Of a DNA stretch of 20,339 nucleotides, positions 6,545-14,024 are shown one piece after another. The stretch covers positions 1 through 20,339 of the forward strand of contig DLQB01000172.1 of assembly GCA_002477505.1 (NCBI GenBank). The letters are read 5' to 3'. Position 1 is the first letter of the stretch; every line of letters begins with the position of its first letter. Source of the stretch: Flavobacteriales bacterium UBA7443 (lineage in GTDB: Bacteria; Bacteroidota; Bacteroidia; Flavobacteriales_D; Sanyastnellaceae). The position numbers were made by a program, and so were the translations under genes. Under the pieces are notes generated by a model. That model saw only the letters and a list, made by a program, of their open reading frames with translations, ran no database searches and had not been told where the DNA came from.

Positions 6545-8341
6545 TTACATACGCTCTGGCATTTGTATGCCGAGCAATCCCATGGCGTCCTCGATTTGTT
6601 GGGTAAAGAAGTGACAGATTGTCGTTCGAGCGACACGCAATGAATCGTTTTCGATTTGGAGTATCGGATGATCCTGGTACCAACGGCTATATGCCTTTGT
6701 AAGTTCATAGCAGTGATTCGCGATGAGACTGGGGTCGCATTCGGAGGCAGCTTGCTTGAGTACATTGGGCCAATGCAACCCAAGCTGAATGATGCGCAAC
6801 TCGGTTTGATCCCAAACACGTGCATCCAGGTTTGATGCATCCAAAGCACCGTACGATTCTTCACTTTTCCGCAATACACTTTTGGCTCGGACAAAATTGA
6901 ACTGAATGAATGGCCCGGTATTGCCGATGAAGTCAATAGACGCCTTGGGATCGAACATCATGGATTTCTGGGGTGATACTTTGAGTAAAAAGTATTTGAT
7001 GGCACCGTATCCGACTTGCTTGAATAATGTTTCTTTTTCAGCCTCGCTGAGGTCTTCCACCTTGCCCAGTTCGGTCGCCATTTCCTTGGCTGTTTCAGCC
7101 ATTTCGGCGAGCAATTCATCGGCATCAACGACCGTTCCTTCCCGGGACTTCATTTTCCCTTCAGGCAACTCGACCATGCCGTAGCTCAAGTGTCGATTCC
7201 GATCTGCTCCCTCTACGCCGAGCAGTTTCAACAATTTGAAAAGGACTTTGAAGTGGTATTCTTGTTCGTTACCAACCGTGTAGATTTGACGATCGAGTCC
7301 TGGAAAGTCCTCATACCGTTGGATGGCTGTGCCAATGTCCTGGGTCATATACACGGAAGTGCCGTCCTTACGCAGCACCAGTTTTTCATCAAGTCCTTCT
7401 GCCGTGAGATCAGCCCACACGCTTCCGTCTTCCCGCTTGTAAAATGCGCCGGTTTCCAAGCCGCGCATGACCAAATCCTTTCCCAATAAGTAGGTTTCGG
7501 ACTCATAATATAACTTGTCAAAATCCACTCCCATTTCTGCATACGTTACGGCAAAGCCATCATACACCCACCCGTTCATTGCCTTCCATAATGCAACAAT
7601 ATCGGGATCGTTAGCTTCCCAGCGGGCCAAGTAATCCCGTGCCATCTCCATCAATTCAGCCGCATTCTTCGCCTCATCTTCCTCCATGCCTTGGTCCATG
7701 AGGGCTTTGACTTCTTTTTTGTACTCTTGATCGAAACGGACATAGTATTTTCCGACCAGCTTGTCACCTTTCAATCCCGCACTTTCAGGCGTTTCTCCGT
7801 GACCATACTTGGTCCAAGCCACCATGGACTTGCAAATGTGAATGCCGCGATCATTGATGATTTGCACTTTGACCACATGGTGTCCAGCAGCTTCTAAAAT
7901 GCGTGATACGCTGTACCCAAGAAAGTTGTTTCTCAGGTGTCCCAAGTGCAGCGGCTTGTTCGTGTTGGGAGAGGAGTACTCCACCATTACCTTGGGCAGC
8001 GATGCGGGCGTGCCGAAGCCATAATGTTCAGATTGGACGGCATTGGTCAATTCATTCGTCCAATGCGCGGGAACGATGGTCAGATTCAAAAATCCTTTTA
8101 CGACTTGGTATGCGCTGATCAGTTCATGCGATTCCACGAGGTACTTGCCCAAATCTTCGGCGGTGGCTTCGGGTGACTTTTGCGAGGCACGCGTCAGCGG
8201 AAAAACCACGACTGTCCGGTCGCCTTCAAACTCTTTTCGGGTTTGTTGCACTTGGACGGTGTTCGCTTCAATGGTCGCTTGGAAGCACTTTTCGCAGGCG
8301 AGGACCACTGCTGCTTGGATGTTTTGATCTAAGGTAGGCAT
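6545..8341 (-). CDS. argS: Arginine--tRNA ligase
   Basis: Class I arginyl-tRNA synthetase (598 aa), which charges tRNA-Arg in the cytoplasm using ATP. The N-terminal additional domain (about 1-95) is followed by SSPNTNKPLHLGHLR with the HIGH-type signature HLGH at 132-135, the INDRG region at 162-166, the YMTQDIGT segment at 331-338, and the KMSKS-equivalent KMKSREGT at 396-403. The last ~110 residues are the anticodon-binding (DALR) domain, with YELTKAYSRWYQDHPIL near its end. Length and motif order are normal. ATG start at 8341. It is the last gene of a minus-strand run, 27 bases after ctlX, and no terminator is seen before the convergent gene ends at 6540. Confidence 0.97.
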   Translation of the reverse strand: MPTLDQNIQAAVVLACEKCFQATIEANTVQVQQTRKEFEGDRTVVVFPLTRASQKSPEATAEDLGKYLVESHELISAYQVVKGFLNLTIVPAHWTNELTNAVQSEHYGFGTPASLPKVMVEYSSPNTNKPLHLGHLRNNFLGYSVSRILEAAGHHVVKVQIINDRGIHICKSMVAWTKYGHGETPESAGLKGDKLVGKYYVRFDQEYKKEVKALMDQGMEEDEAKNAAELMEMARDYLARWEANDPDIVALWKAMNGWVYDGFAVTYAEMGVDFDKLYYESETYLLGKDLVMRGLETGAFYKREDGSVWADLTAEGLDEKLVLRKDGTSVYMTQDIGTAIQRYEDFPGLDRQIYTVGNEQEYHFKVLFKLLKLLGVEGADRNRHLSYGMVELPEGKMKSREGTVVDADELLAEMAETAKEMATELGKVEDLSEAEKETLFKQVGYGAIKYFLLKVSPQKSMMFDPKASIDFIGNTGPFIQFNFVRAKSVLRKSEESYGALDASNLDARVWDQTELRIIQLGLHWPNVLKQAASECDPSLIANHCYELTKAYSRWYQDHPILQIENDSLRVARTTICHFFTQQIEDAMGLLGIQMPERM

Positions 8342-8368
8342 GACAATGTCAGAGAGGTTAGCGAAGTG

Positions 8369-9304
8369 TTATGCTCGTGGGAGGTGAATTTCAGCAATCA
8401 TGCAACGAGCGCTTCCACCGCCGCAAGTCTCGATGGTCTCGAGGTCGGAATGGATGATTTGTCCGTGCTTTTTTAGACGTTCAATCTGTTCTGAGTCCAA
8501 TGCATGAAAGGCACTTGAACTCATAGCGATGACGGGGCCATTGGATCCTTCTAGCTCCAACATATTGCCCGCAAATTGTTCGATTTGTGATTCGCTCAAT
8601 GCGATGATTTCGCGTCCGTCAGAAGCTAACTCATCGCTCACGGCTTGGCGTTCTTCGGCGTCATCAATGCTGTCGAGACAAATGGCACAGAATCGGGTGC
8701 CAATGCTCATCATCACGTTGGTATGGTAAATGGGATGGCGCTTGCCTTCCGCGGATTGCATCGCTGAGAAGGCGACTGGTTCGTAATCCAATTCTTGGCA
8801 AAAATGAAGGAGGGCGGTCTCGTCTGTTCGCGAACTAATTGCCGCATAGGCCTTGCGATTTATCCGGTCGAGCACCATGCTACCGGTTCCTTCTAGGAAT
8901 CGATTGTGCAATTCAAATTCGGTGAAATCAACAATGTTTTGAATGCCAAATCCCGCTTCGTGCTCAAGTTGTACGATAACATCCTCTCTCCGCTCTTCGC
9001 GGCGATTAGGAGCGAACATGGGATACAAGCAAACGGTGCCTGTTTCATGGGTTGAAATCCAGTTGTTGGGAAACAATGCATCTGGCGTTGCATGCGGCAA
9101 TTGTTCTTCAAAGACAAAAACATTCACGCCGGCATCTCCCAATGCGTTTGAGAGCCGATCAAACTCGGCCTGTGCCTGCTCAATGACCGTGGACGCTGAA
9201 ACTCCTTCTAGGGTTTTCTGGTACAAATTATTCGTGGCAGTCTCCTCATTCTTTCGAAAAGAATGAGGCCGAATCATGAAAACGTTGGATGTACTCTGGT
9301 TCAT
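8369..9304 (-). CDS. ctlX: CtlX-like citrulline/arginine hydrolase (pentein fold)
   Basis: The 311-residue product belongs to the amidinotransferase/DDAH superfamily, in the branch called citrulline utilization hydrolase CtlX. It starts with the typical TSNVFMIRPHSFRKNEETATNN. Likely catalytic residues are D75 in DALFPNNW, E138 in EGTGS, H194 in YHTNV and the nucleophile C301 in GGGSARCM. Such enzymes attack a guanidino or ureido carbon through a Cys thioester-like intermediate; the exact substrate (citrulline, arginine or a methylated arginine) cannot be read from sequence. ATG at 9304 lies 6 bases after the stop of the second pentein gene, and argS follows 27 bases later. The superfamily call is firm; the CtlX label is moderately sure. 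Confidence 0.85.
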   Translation of the reverse strand: MNQSTSNVFMIRPHSFRKNEETATNNLYQKTLEGVSASTVIEQAQAEFDRLSNALGDAGVNVFVFEEQLPHATPDALFPNNWISTHETGTVCLYPMFAPNRREERREDVIVQLEHEAGFGIQNIVDFTEFELHNRFLEGTGSMVLDRINRKAYAAISSRTDETALLHFCQELDYEPVAFSAMQSAEGKRHPIYHTNVMMSIGTRFCAICLDSIDDAEERQAVSDELASDGREIIALSESQIEQFAGNMLELEGSNGPVIAMSSSAFHALDSEQIERLKKHGQIIHSDLETIETCGGGSARCMIAEIHLPRA

Positions 9305-9310
9305 ACCGGA

Positions 9311-10225
9311 TTAGTTTCTACGCAATGGTAGAGTGGAGCAGCGTAGCAGTCCACCCATTTTAGAGGTCTCATTCAGTTCTGCTTCAATCACATCGTATCC
9401 CCATGCTCGCATTTGCTCATTTGTCCTTTTCGCGGAACGATTTGAAACGACGGTGCCGGGCTCAAGACTCAAGACATTGCAATGCATGTCTTGCATTTCT
9501 TCCGCTGAAACATCCATGATGTGCGCGTCAGAATACCGACGCAGCAAGGCGTTGAGTTCTTCATCGCGAGCAAACCCGGGTCGGTGGATCATCAAATGAC
9601 CGAGGCCCAAGGGCGCACAGCAGCAATCGAGGTGAAGTGCATTTTTCAAGGGCTCGGTATCGGATTTTTCCAATTCAAAGCCAAGAATCTGTTTCTGGGG
9701 AAACTGGGAGCGGAGCCATTCGATGGCTGCGACATTTGTGCGTGCCGTGGTATACTTTGAAAACCGCTCTTCTCCTGCATAGCCTACCCAAATTTCATCG
9801 CCCATAGGCATGATGTCTCCGCCTTCCATTCGCACGGAAGCAGGCGGATGAATCAGCGTCCCTGGATATCGGTTGAGCATGGATTCTAAGCCCTTTTGTT
9901 CGTTCACTCGATCCTCAACAAGGTGGGTCATGATAAACTTCCCGTCAATCACCAACCCGATATCACGCGTAAAGACTTGGTTGATGCCGATGGAGTCAGG
10001 CCTCAACACCTGGATTCCTTTGCGCGTCAACTGCTCGGCTAGGCAGTTGAGCTCATGTGCGACAGCATCCTCTGTCGGATAGGTTCCTTGAGCAACGTGC
10101 AGTCGGGACTGTGGGTCATACGTTTCCGCCAAGGTAGGAGCCAACCCCATGCCTTCGCCAATGCCTACCATGACTGCCTTCAGAGGCGACCATTCATCCT
10201 GGATGTGCCATTTGATTGACTCCAT
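9311..10225 (-). CDS. Amidinotransferase / arginine deiminase-family enzyme
   Basis: The 304-residue product is a second pentein-fold enzyme. The active-site set is complete: D88 in NQVFTRDIG, E134 and D137 in MEGGDIMP, H198 in ALHLDCCCAPLG and the nucleophile C296 in GGLLRCSTLPLRR near the C-terminus. These match the PF02274 family (arginine:glycine amidinotransferases, arginine deiminases, DDAH). It is shorter than arginine deiminases (about 400 residues), so a DDAH-like or amidinotransferase-like activity is more likely than ADI. ATG at 10225 follows the lipoprotein stop by 11 bases; ctlX follows after 6. A CCC triplet (201-203) after the catalytic His is unusual to the eye. Substrate unknown. 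Confidence 0.85.
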   Translation of the reverse strand: MESIKWHIQDEWSPLKAVMVGIGEGMGLAPTLAETYDPQSRLHVAQGTYPTEDAVAHELNCLAEQLTRKGIQVLRPDSIGINQVFTRDIGLVIDGKFIMTHLVEDRVNEQKGLESMLNRYPGTLIHPPASVRMEGGDIMPMGDEIWVGYAGEERFSKYTTARTNVAAIEWLRSQFPQKQILGFELEKSDTEPLKNALHLDCCCAPLGLGHLMIHRPGFARDEELNALLRRYSDAHIMDVSAEEMQDMHCNVLSLEPGTVVSNRSAKRTNEQMRAWGYDVIEAELNETSKMGGLLRCSTLPLRRN

Positions 10226-10236
10226 CGTGATCGTGA

Positions 10237-11007
10237 TTATTTCTGAGCTGTAGGATCATTCTCCCTCCTGTGACGCAATCCTCCAACCATCGCATCGCTG
10301 CTCATCATGTAAGCTGAGCCCGATTCATTGAAATTTGGGGGCAAGAAACACCAGTGGCTTGAATCCACGTGGGACAGCGCCCAGATGCGATTGAAACCGG
10401 TGATTTCCCAGTATCGGAATGGGAGAGAGTCACCTTCTTCGATTTCTTTCTCGAAATATTGGGCGTTTCCTTTGCCATAATTGGACTCTACCATGCCTTT
10501 CATGCCTTTAGGGCTGGGGCCTTCGTAGTGAGGCAGGAACTCGACGTAATGACGCAAGTTCATGTTGAGGAGGACCACTTCTTGGTCTCCGTCTAAGAAT
10601 GCCGGGCTGGCATAAACAACTTCTGCCATTTCCGTTCGGTTTTGCACGCCACGTTCTGTCCAATAATCGAGGGCTCGAATGCTGCTATTGATGAAAGCTG
10701 TATCCGAATTTTTGTGCAGGGGAAAGTGGTGCATCAATTGGCTCCAGTCTGCATCATTGGTACTTTCGAAATAATCGAAAAGATTCTGGGTAATATTTTC
10801 CAATGTATCCAGAGCGACAAAGGAGTTCAATCGGTCATCGGCAATGGAGACGGCCAATGATTCATTTTTCAGGTCAAAGGATGAAGAAACGCCCTCTGAT
10901 TTAGAATCGCTGCCTTTTGAAGCCACGGGGTCGCTTTCGCAGCCTTGGAGAGCAAGTGCCAGGACAAGAGGGAACAGGAAGATTTGTGGGAAATGCTTTG
11001 TCATCAT
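10237..11007 (-). CDS. Predicted lipoprotein of unknown function
   Basis: From the ATG at 11007 the product has 256 residues. It begins MMTKHF, then a hydrophobic stretch ending LALQGC, a good lipobox with Cys23 as the lipidated residue. A Ser/Lys-rich linker (about 26-45) separates it from a globular domain with an LFDYFESTNDADWSQLMHHFP segment, a TERGVQNRTEMAEVVY segment and a W/H-rich end (HVDSSHWCFLPPNF). I do not recognise the family. The frame opens further upstream with a TTG at 11028 overlapping the previous gene, but that would put eight extra residues before the signal peptide. The ATG at 11004 is also possible. It sits inside a minus-strand run between the LON-domain gene and the amidinotransferase. 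Confidence 0.8.
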   Translation of the reverse strand: MMTKHFPQIFLFPLVLALALQGCESDPVASKGSDSKSEGVSSSFDLKNESLAVSIADDRLNSFVALDTLENITQNLFDYFESTNDADWSQLMHHFPLHKNSDTAFINSSIRALDYWTERGVQNRTEMAEVVYASPAFLDGDQEVVLLNMNLRHYVEFLPHYEGPSPKGMKGMVESNYGKGNAQYFEKEIEEGDSLPFRYWEITGFNRIWALSHVDSSHWCFLPPNFNESGSAYMMSSDAMVGGLRHRRENDPTAQK

Positions 11008-11011
11008 GCCA

Positions 11012-11019
11012 CAAAAATA
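11012..11019 (-). promoter_or_regulatory. Candidate -7 box just upstream of the lipoprotein start
   Basis: On the minus strand the bases read TATTTTTG, an exact match to TAnnTTTG, ending 4 bases before the ATG at 11007. Transcription would start at or next to the start codon, giving a leaderless or near-leaderless message. It lies within 21 bases of the end of the LON-domain gene. No matching -33 TTG is seen at 19-21 bases, so confidence is limited. Confidence 0.4.
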
Positions 11020-11024
11020 GGCAG

Positions 11025-11639
11025 TCAATTGGGAAAGTAGCCTTTATTTCGTTGTGCTTCTTGTTCTGCGATTAAGAATGAGAATCGCGCAGCATTGTTG
11101 ATTTGTTCGTTTCGGCGTTGTACGTTCGGCGCATTCAAGATCTCAAATCGTTTTTTCGGCGCGATTTGGTGCCTGATTAACTTTTGAATCAGCCCATTGC
11201 CAGGCTTGCACAGGAACTTCTCATTTTCGGGCGTTTTCCGCAGTTGTTCCGCTTTTGAAAAGTCAGTTTCGGCATTTTCGGTGAGTTCAAAGTTCTTCCA
11301 ATCGGACCATCTGGCAATGTCTCCGCTGGGGTATGGAGGAAAATCGCCGGGTTCTGGAAGGTGCACTTGCGCGGCAAGTTTGAATAATCCAAAACACTGC
11401 ACTGCGGCATCTCGAAATCCATTTTCGTCAGGCTCCGATGCAAAGACAAGCCGCATCAATCCTCCCAAGCTCGTAAGGCAATCTCCGTCTACGAAAGGAA
11501 TGCCAAACTCATCCAATTCCATGGCTTCCAATCGATGGAAAAGAGCTTGATAACGCTCTTCAAAAATGTGCAGAGCAACGGTTTCCCCAGGAAGAGGCAG
11601 CAAGTTTAACGGAAAAAGCGGTACGCTGGGAGTGTTCAC
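11025..11639 (-). CDS. LON peptidase substrate-binding domain protein
   Basis: The 204-residue protein starts with VPLFPLNLLPLPGETVALHIFEERYQ-type sequence, the hallmark of the LON N-terminal (PF02190) domain: the LFPL entry strand, LPGE and the IFExRY helix. There is no ATPase or protease domain, so it is a stand-alone substrate-binding-domain protein of the kind found in many Bacteroidota. Its partner and function are unknown. The start is a GTG at 11639; no ATG start fits before the conserved VPLFPLN. Its stop lies 18 bases before the lipoprotein ATG. Residues 110-204 are charged and probably helical, less conserved than the N-terminal half. Confidence 0.85.
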   Translation of the reverse strand: MNTPSVPLFPLNLLPLPGETVALHIFEERYQALFHRLEAMELDEFGIPFVDGDCLTSLGGLMRLVFASEPDENGFRDAAVQCFGLFKLAAQVHLPEPGDFPPYPSGDIARWSDWKNFELTENAETDFSKAEQLRKTPENEKFLCKPGNGLIQKLIRHQIAPKKRFEILNAPNVQRRNEQINNAARFSFLIAEQEAQRNKGYFPN

Positions 11640-11712
11640 AACTTTGGAACATCTATGCCATCGATTGGTTCACTTCTGCATTGAATTATTCCATTCGCTT
11701 TTATATCCTTTG

Positions 11713-12951
11713 TTATGAGGAGGTTAGGTCAAATGAATTGCTGCGGTCTTGCTTTTTTATTGCGAGCCGGCCATTTCGATCCTTCAGTTGAACCAAAATC
11801 TCACGTTCCTCCCCATTGCGCCACACCCGAACCATCACCTCATCGCCTGGATGGAAGCGAGAAACACTTTCTTGTAATTCGGGAAAATCTGAGATTTCTT
11901 GACCGTCTATGGCCAACACAACGTCTCCAATTTCCAACCCTGATTCGGCGGCTCCACTTCCGGGTACCAAATCCGTAACGGCGCATCCTTTTATTTCCGT
12001 CATGTCCAATTGCTCGGCAATTACCTCAGTGACGGGTTCAATCTGAATTCCAAGGTAAGCCCGTTGCACTTTTCCATAGCGCATCAAGTCTTGCGCTACC
12101 TTTTCCACGATGGTAGAGGGCACTGCAAATGAATAACCCGCGTAACTTCCTGTTCTTGAAGCGATGGCGGTGTTTATTCCGATGAGCTCCCCTCGGGTGT
12201 TGACGAGCGCTCCGCCGCTGTTTCCGGGGTTTACTGCGGCATCAGTTTGAATGAAAGATTCGATGGGGAAGACACCTCGATCGGGACGGGCACGCAGCAA
12301 ATTGATATTGCGTGCTTTTGCGGATACAATTCCAGCGGTTACGGTAGAAGTCAAATCAAAAGGGTTTCCAACAGCAAGCACCCAATCGCCGATTCCTACT
12401 TGATCGGAATTTCCGAATTCGATAAAAGGAAGAGGAAAATCCGCTGATATTTTCAACATGGCCAGATCGGTAGAGGGATCGGTTCCGATGACCTCTGCGA
12501 TGTACGTGCGGTTGTCATTCATCGAAACGGTTATTTCTTCTGCGCCTTCAATGACATGGTTATTGGTGACGATAAAGCCTTCGTTACCAATAATGACACC
12601 GGATCCGGATCCTTGGTGCACTTCTTCCGGCGAACGGTACCCTAACATTTCGTACCAGGGGTTCAAAGGAATGCGTGTTCGCATGGCGGTTCTGACATGA
12701 ACAACGGCCCCAACAGATGTTTGAGCGGCTTGGGCAAAAGAAGGCAGTGCAGAATATTCTTGAGCCGGTCCTTTGTATGTTTCGTTTGATACCAGGGATG
12801 CTTGAGCAACGTCATTTGCAGCGACCCGAGGCAATTGAATGGTTTGAGACGTTTGCAGCGGTGCTTGGGGGCCAAACAGAAAAAAAATAGCTGCACCGGA
12901 AAAGCCAGCGACGAGTCCAATTGCTAAAATCTTGAAAGTATTCATGTCCAT
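11713..12951 (-). CDS. HtrA/Deg-family serine protease with one PDZ domain
   Basis: From the ATG at 12951 (MDMNTFK) the product has 412 residues. A TTG at 12966 and an ATG at 12945 are alternatives. Residues about 5-27 are an N-terminal hydrophobic segment (signal anchor or signal peptide), so the enzyme works in the periplasm. The trypsin-like domain has the full triad: H132 in TNNHVIEG, D162 in STDLAMLK and S245 in GNSGGALV. A PDZ domain follows (about 295-388; LGIQIEP ... GAAESGLEIGDVVLAIDGQ). One PDZ and an anchor give a DegS-like layout, but whether it senses stress or degrades misfolded proteins cannot be told from sequence. Gaps of about 113 and 73 bases to its minus-strand neighbours suggest its own expression. 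Confidence 0.93.
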   Translation of the reverse strand: MDMNTFKILAIGLVAGFSGAAIFFLFGPQAPLQTSQTIQLPRVAANDVAQASLVSNETYKGPAQEYSALPSFAQAAQTSVGAVVHVRTAMRTRIPLNPWYEMLGYRSPEEVHQGSGSGVIIGNEGFIVTNNHVIEGAEEITVSMNDNRTYIAEVIGTDPSTDLAMLKISADFPLPFIEFGNSDQVGIGDWVLAVGNPFDLTSTVTAGIVSAKARNINLLRARPDRGVFPIESFIQTDAAVNPGNSGGALVNTRGELIGINTAIASRTGSYAGYSFAVPSTIVEKVAQDLMRYGKVQRAYLGIQIEPVTEVIAEQLDMTEIKGCAVTDLVPGSGAAESGLEIGDVVLAIDGQEISDFPELQESVSRFHPGDEVMVRVWRNGEEREILVQLKDRNGRLAIKKQDRSNSFDLTSS

Positions 12952-13019
12952 GGGTTCTTGACTCAAATGAACATCAAAGCATCATTTCTGATTGCGAAGG
13001 AGTTGCAAATAAATTTTAA

Positions 13020-13036
13020 AGGACTCCATAAGTCCT
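13020..13036 (-). terminator. Weak hairpin after the oxygenase gene
   Basis: AGGACT (13020-13025) pairs with AGTCCT (13031-13036) around a 5-base loop, 28 bases beyond the oxygenase stop. On the minus strand it is followed by TTTAAAATTTATTT, which is AT-rich but not a pure T-run. It may be a weak terminator for the 17879-13065 operon. Confidence 0.35.
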
Positions 13037-13064
13037 GTTAAAATTCCATGAAAGTGATGGTTCC

Positions 13065-14024
13065 TTACTTCGAGGCCAAACCAATCTCTTTCAGCCGCTG
13101 AACGAGGTATTCACCAGCGCTAATGGGCTCCTCGGCAGCAGTCTCACCATCGCGGATTAAATGCGGCATTGCGTCCAAACGCATTTCAGGTCTTGGGTGG
13201 CAGAAAAAGGGCATGGAGAAGCGCGGTTTGCCCCATTCGCTTCGAGGCGGATTAACGACGCGGTGCGTGGTCGATTTCAATTGGTGATTGGTCAGCCGTT
13301 GCAGCATGTCGCCAACATTGATGACAATATGCTCGGGCAAGGCTGTAACGGGCACCCACGTGTCGTCGTGGCGCAATACTTCGAGCCCCGATGCAGACGC
13401 GCCGACCAATAAAGTGATTAGGTTGATGTCTTCATGCTGGCCAGCACGGACGGCAGAATCAGGTTCTCCAGTGATGGGGGGATAGTGGATAGCTCGTAAG
13501 ATGGAATTGCCTCCGGCAACCCAGCTTTCAAAGTAGGATTCATCCACTTTCAAATGGATCGCAATCGCCTGAAGCATGATTTGCCCAAGATTTTCCAACG
13601 CTTCAAACGCTTGTTCAGCTGTTGCTTTGAACTGGGGTGTTTCTGCTACATCAGAATTTGAAGGGAAATGAGTCAAATCCGCATCCGAAGGTGGATTCGG
13701 TTGACCGACCTGCCAAAATTCTTTTAAGTCGGCGGCTTCACTGTCTTTCGCATGTTCAACGCCCATGCGAACAAAACCGCGCTGGTTGTTGGTCTCAGGT
13801 CGTGCGTAGGCCTTTTTTTGTTCCGGACTCAATCCGAAAAAGTCTCGTGATTGTGCGTACAAATCTTCAATCAGGGCGTCTGGAATTCCATGGCCATGGA
13901 TGGCGACAAATCCGATGCTTTCGTATGCGTTGCCAAGGTTGCTTACGAACTTGTTTCGCAGTTCTTGACTGCCTTTTGTGAAGTCCTGGATGTCCAGGGT
14001 AGGGATTCCAGCGACGAAACTCAT
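13065..14024 (-). CDS. 2-oxoglutarate/Fe(II)-dependent oxygenase (isopenicillin N synthase-like)
   Basis: Using the ATG at 14024 the product has 319 residues. An N-terminal DIOX-type region (IPTLDIQDF, SIGFVAIHGHGIP) precedes the double-stranded beta-helix. The iron triad is H197 and D199 (GQHEDINLITLL) plus H254 (STTHRVVNPP); the 2-oxoglutarate site is R268 with S270 (RFSMPFF). These place it in the IPNS/PcbC-like 2OG oxygenase family; the presence of the R-x-S pair suggests a 2OG user. Substrate unknown. Start choice: ATG 14024 overlaps the glycosyltransferase stop as ATGA, the usual coupling arrangement, while an ATG at 14039 would add five residues and a 19-base overlap. It is the last gene of the glycosyltransferase/LptF-type operon, so a modification step on a surface glycan or lipid is conceivable but unproven. 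Confidence 0.9.
   Translation of the reverse strand: MSFVAGIPTLDIQDFTKGSQELRNKFVSNLGNAYESIGFVAIHGHGIPDALIEDLYAQSRDFFGLSPEQKKAYARPETNNQRGFVRMGVEHAKDSEAADLKEFWQVGQPNPPSDADLTHFPSNSDVAETPQFKATAEQAFEALENLGQIMLQAIAIHLKVDESYFESWVAGGNSILRAIHYPPITGEPDSAVRAGQHEDINLITLLVGASASGLEVLRHDDTWVPVTALPEHIVINVGDMLQRLTNHQLKSTTHRVVNPPRSEWGKPRFSMPFFCHPRPEMRLDAMPHLIRDGETAAEEPISAGEYLVQRLKEIGLASK

Noticed and set aside
6539..6556. Stem GAGCG/CGCTC as a shared bidirectional terminator
   Set aside because: Only five pairs, an eight-base loop and no T-run on either side.
6253..6936. A 227-codon open frame on the minus strand overlapping argS and the membrane-protein gene
   Set aside because: It overlaps the well-supported 3' end of argS in a different frame and runs antisense to the plus-strand gene. 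The product has no motif I know.
11008..11028. TTG at 11028 as the lipoprotein start
   Set aside because: It would place MTAYFCG before the signal peptide and overlap the LON-domain gene; the ATGs at 11007 and 11004 give a normal lipoprotein N-terminus.
11640..11712. Terminator or promoter between HtrA and the LON-domain gene
   Set aside because: No convincing hairpin or TAnnTTTG box was found in these 73 bases; the region is simply AT-rich.
12952..12966. TTG at 12966 as the HtrA start
   Set aside because: Two in-frame ATGs (12951, 12945) lie just before the hydrophobic segment and are more likely.
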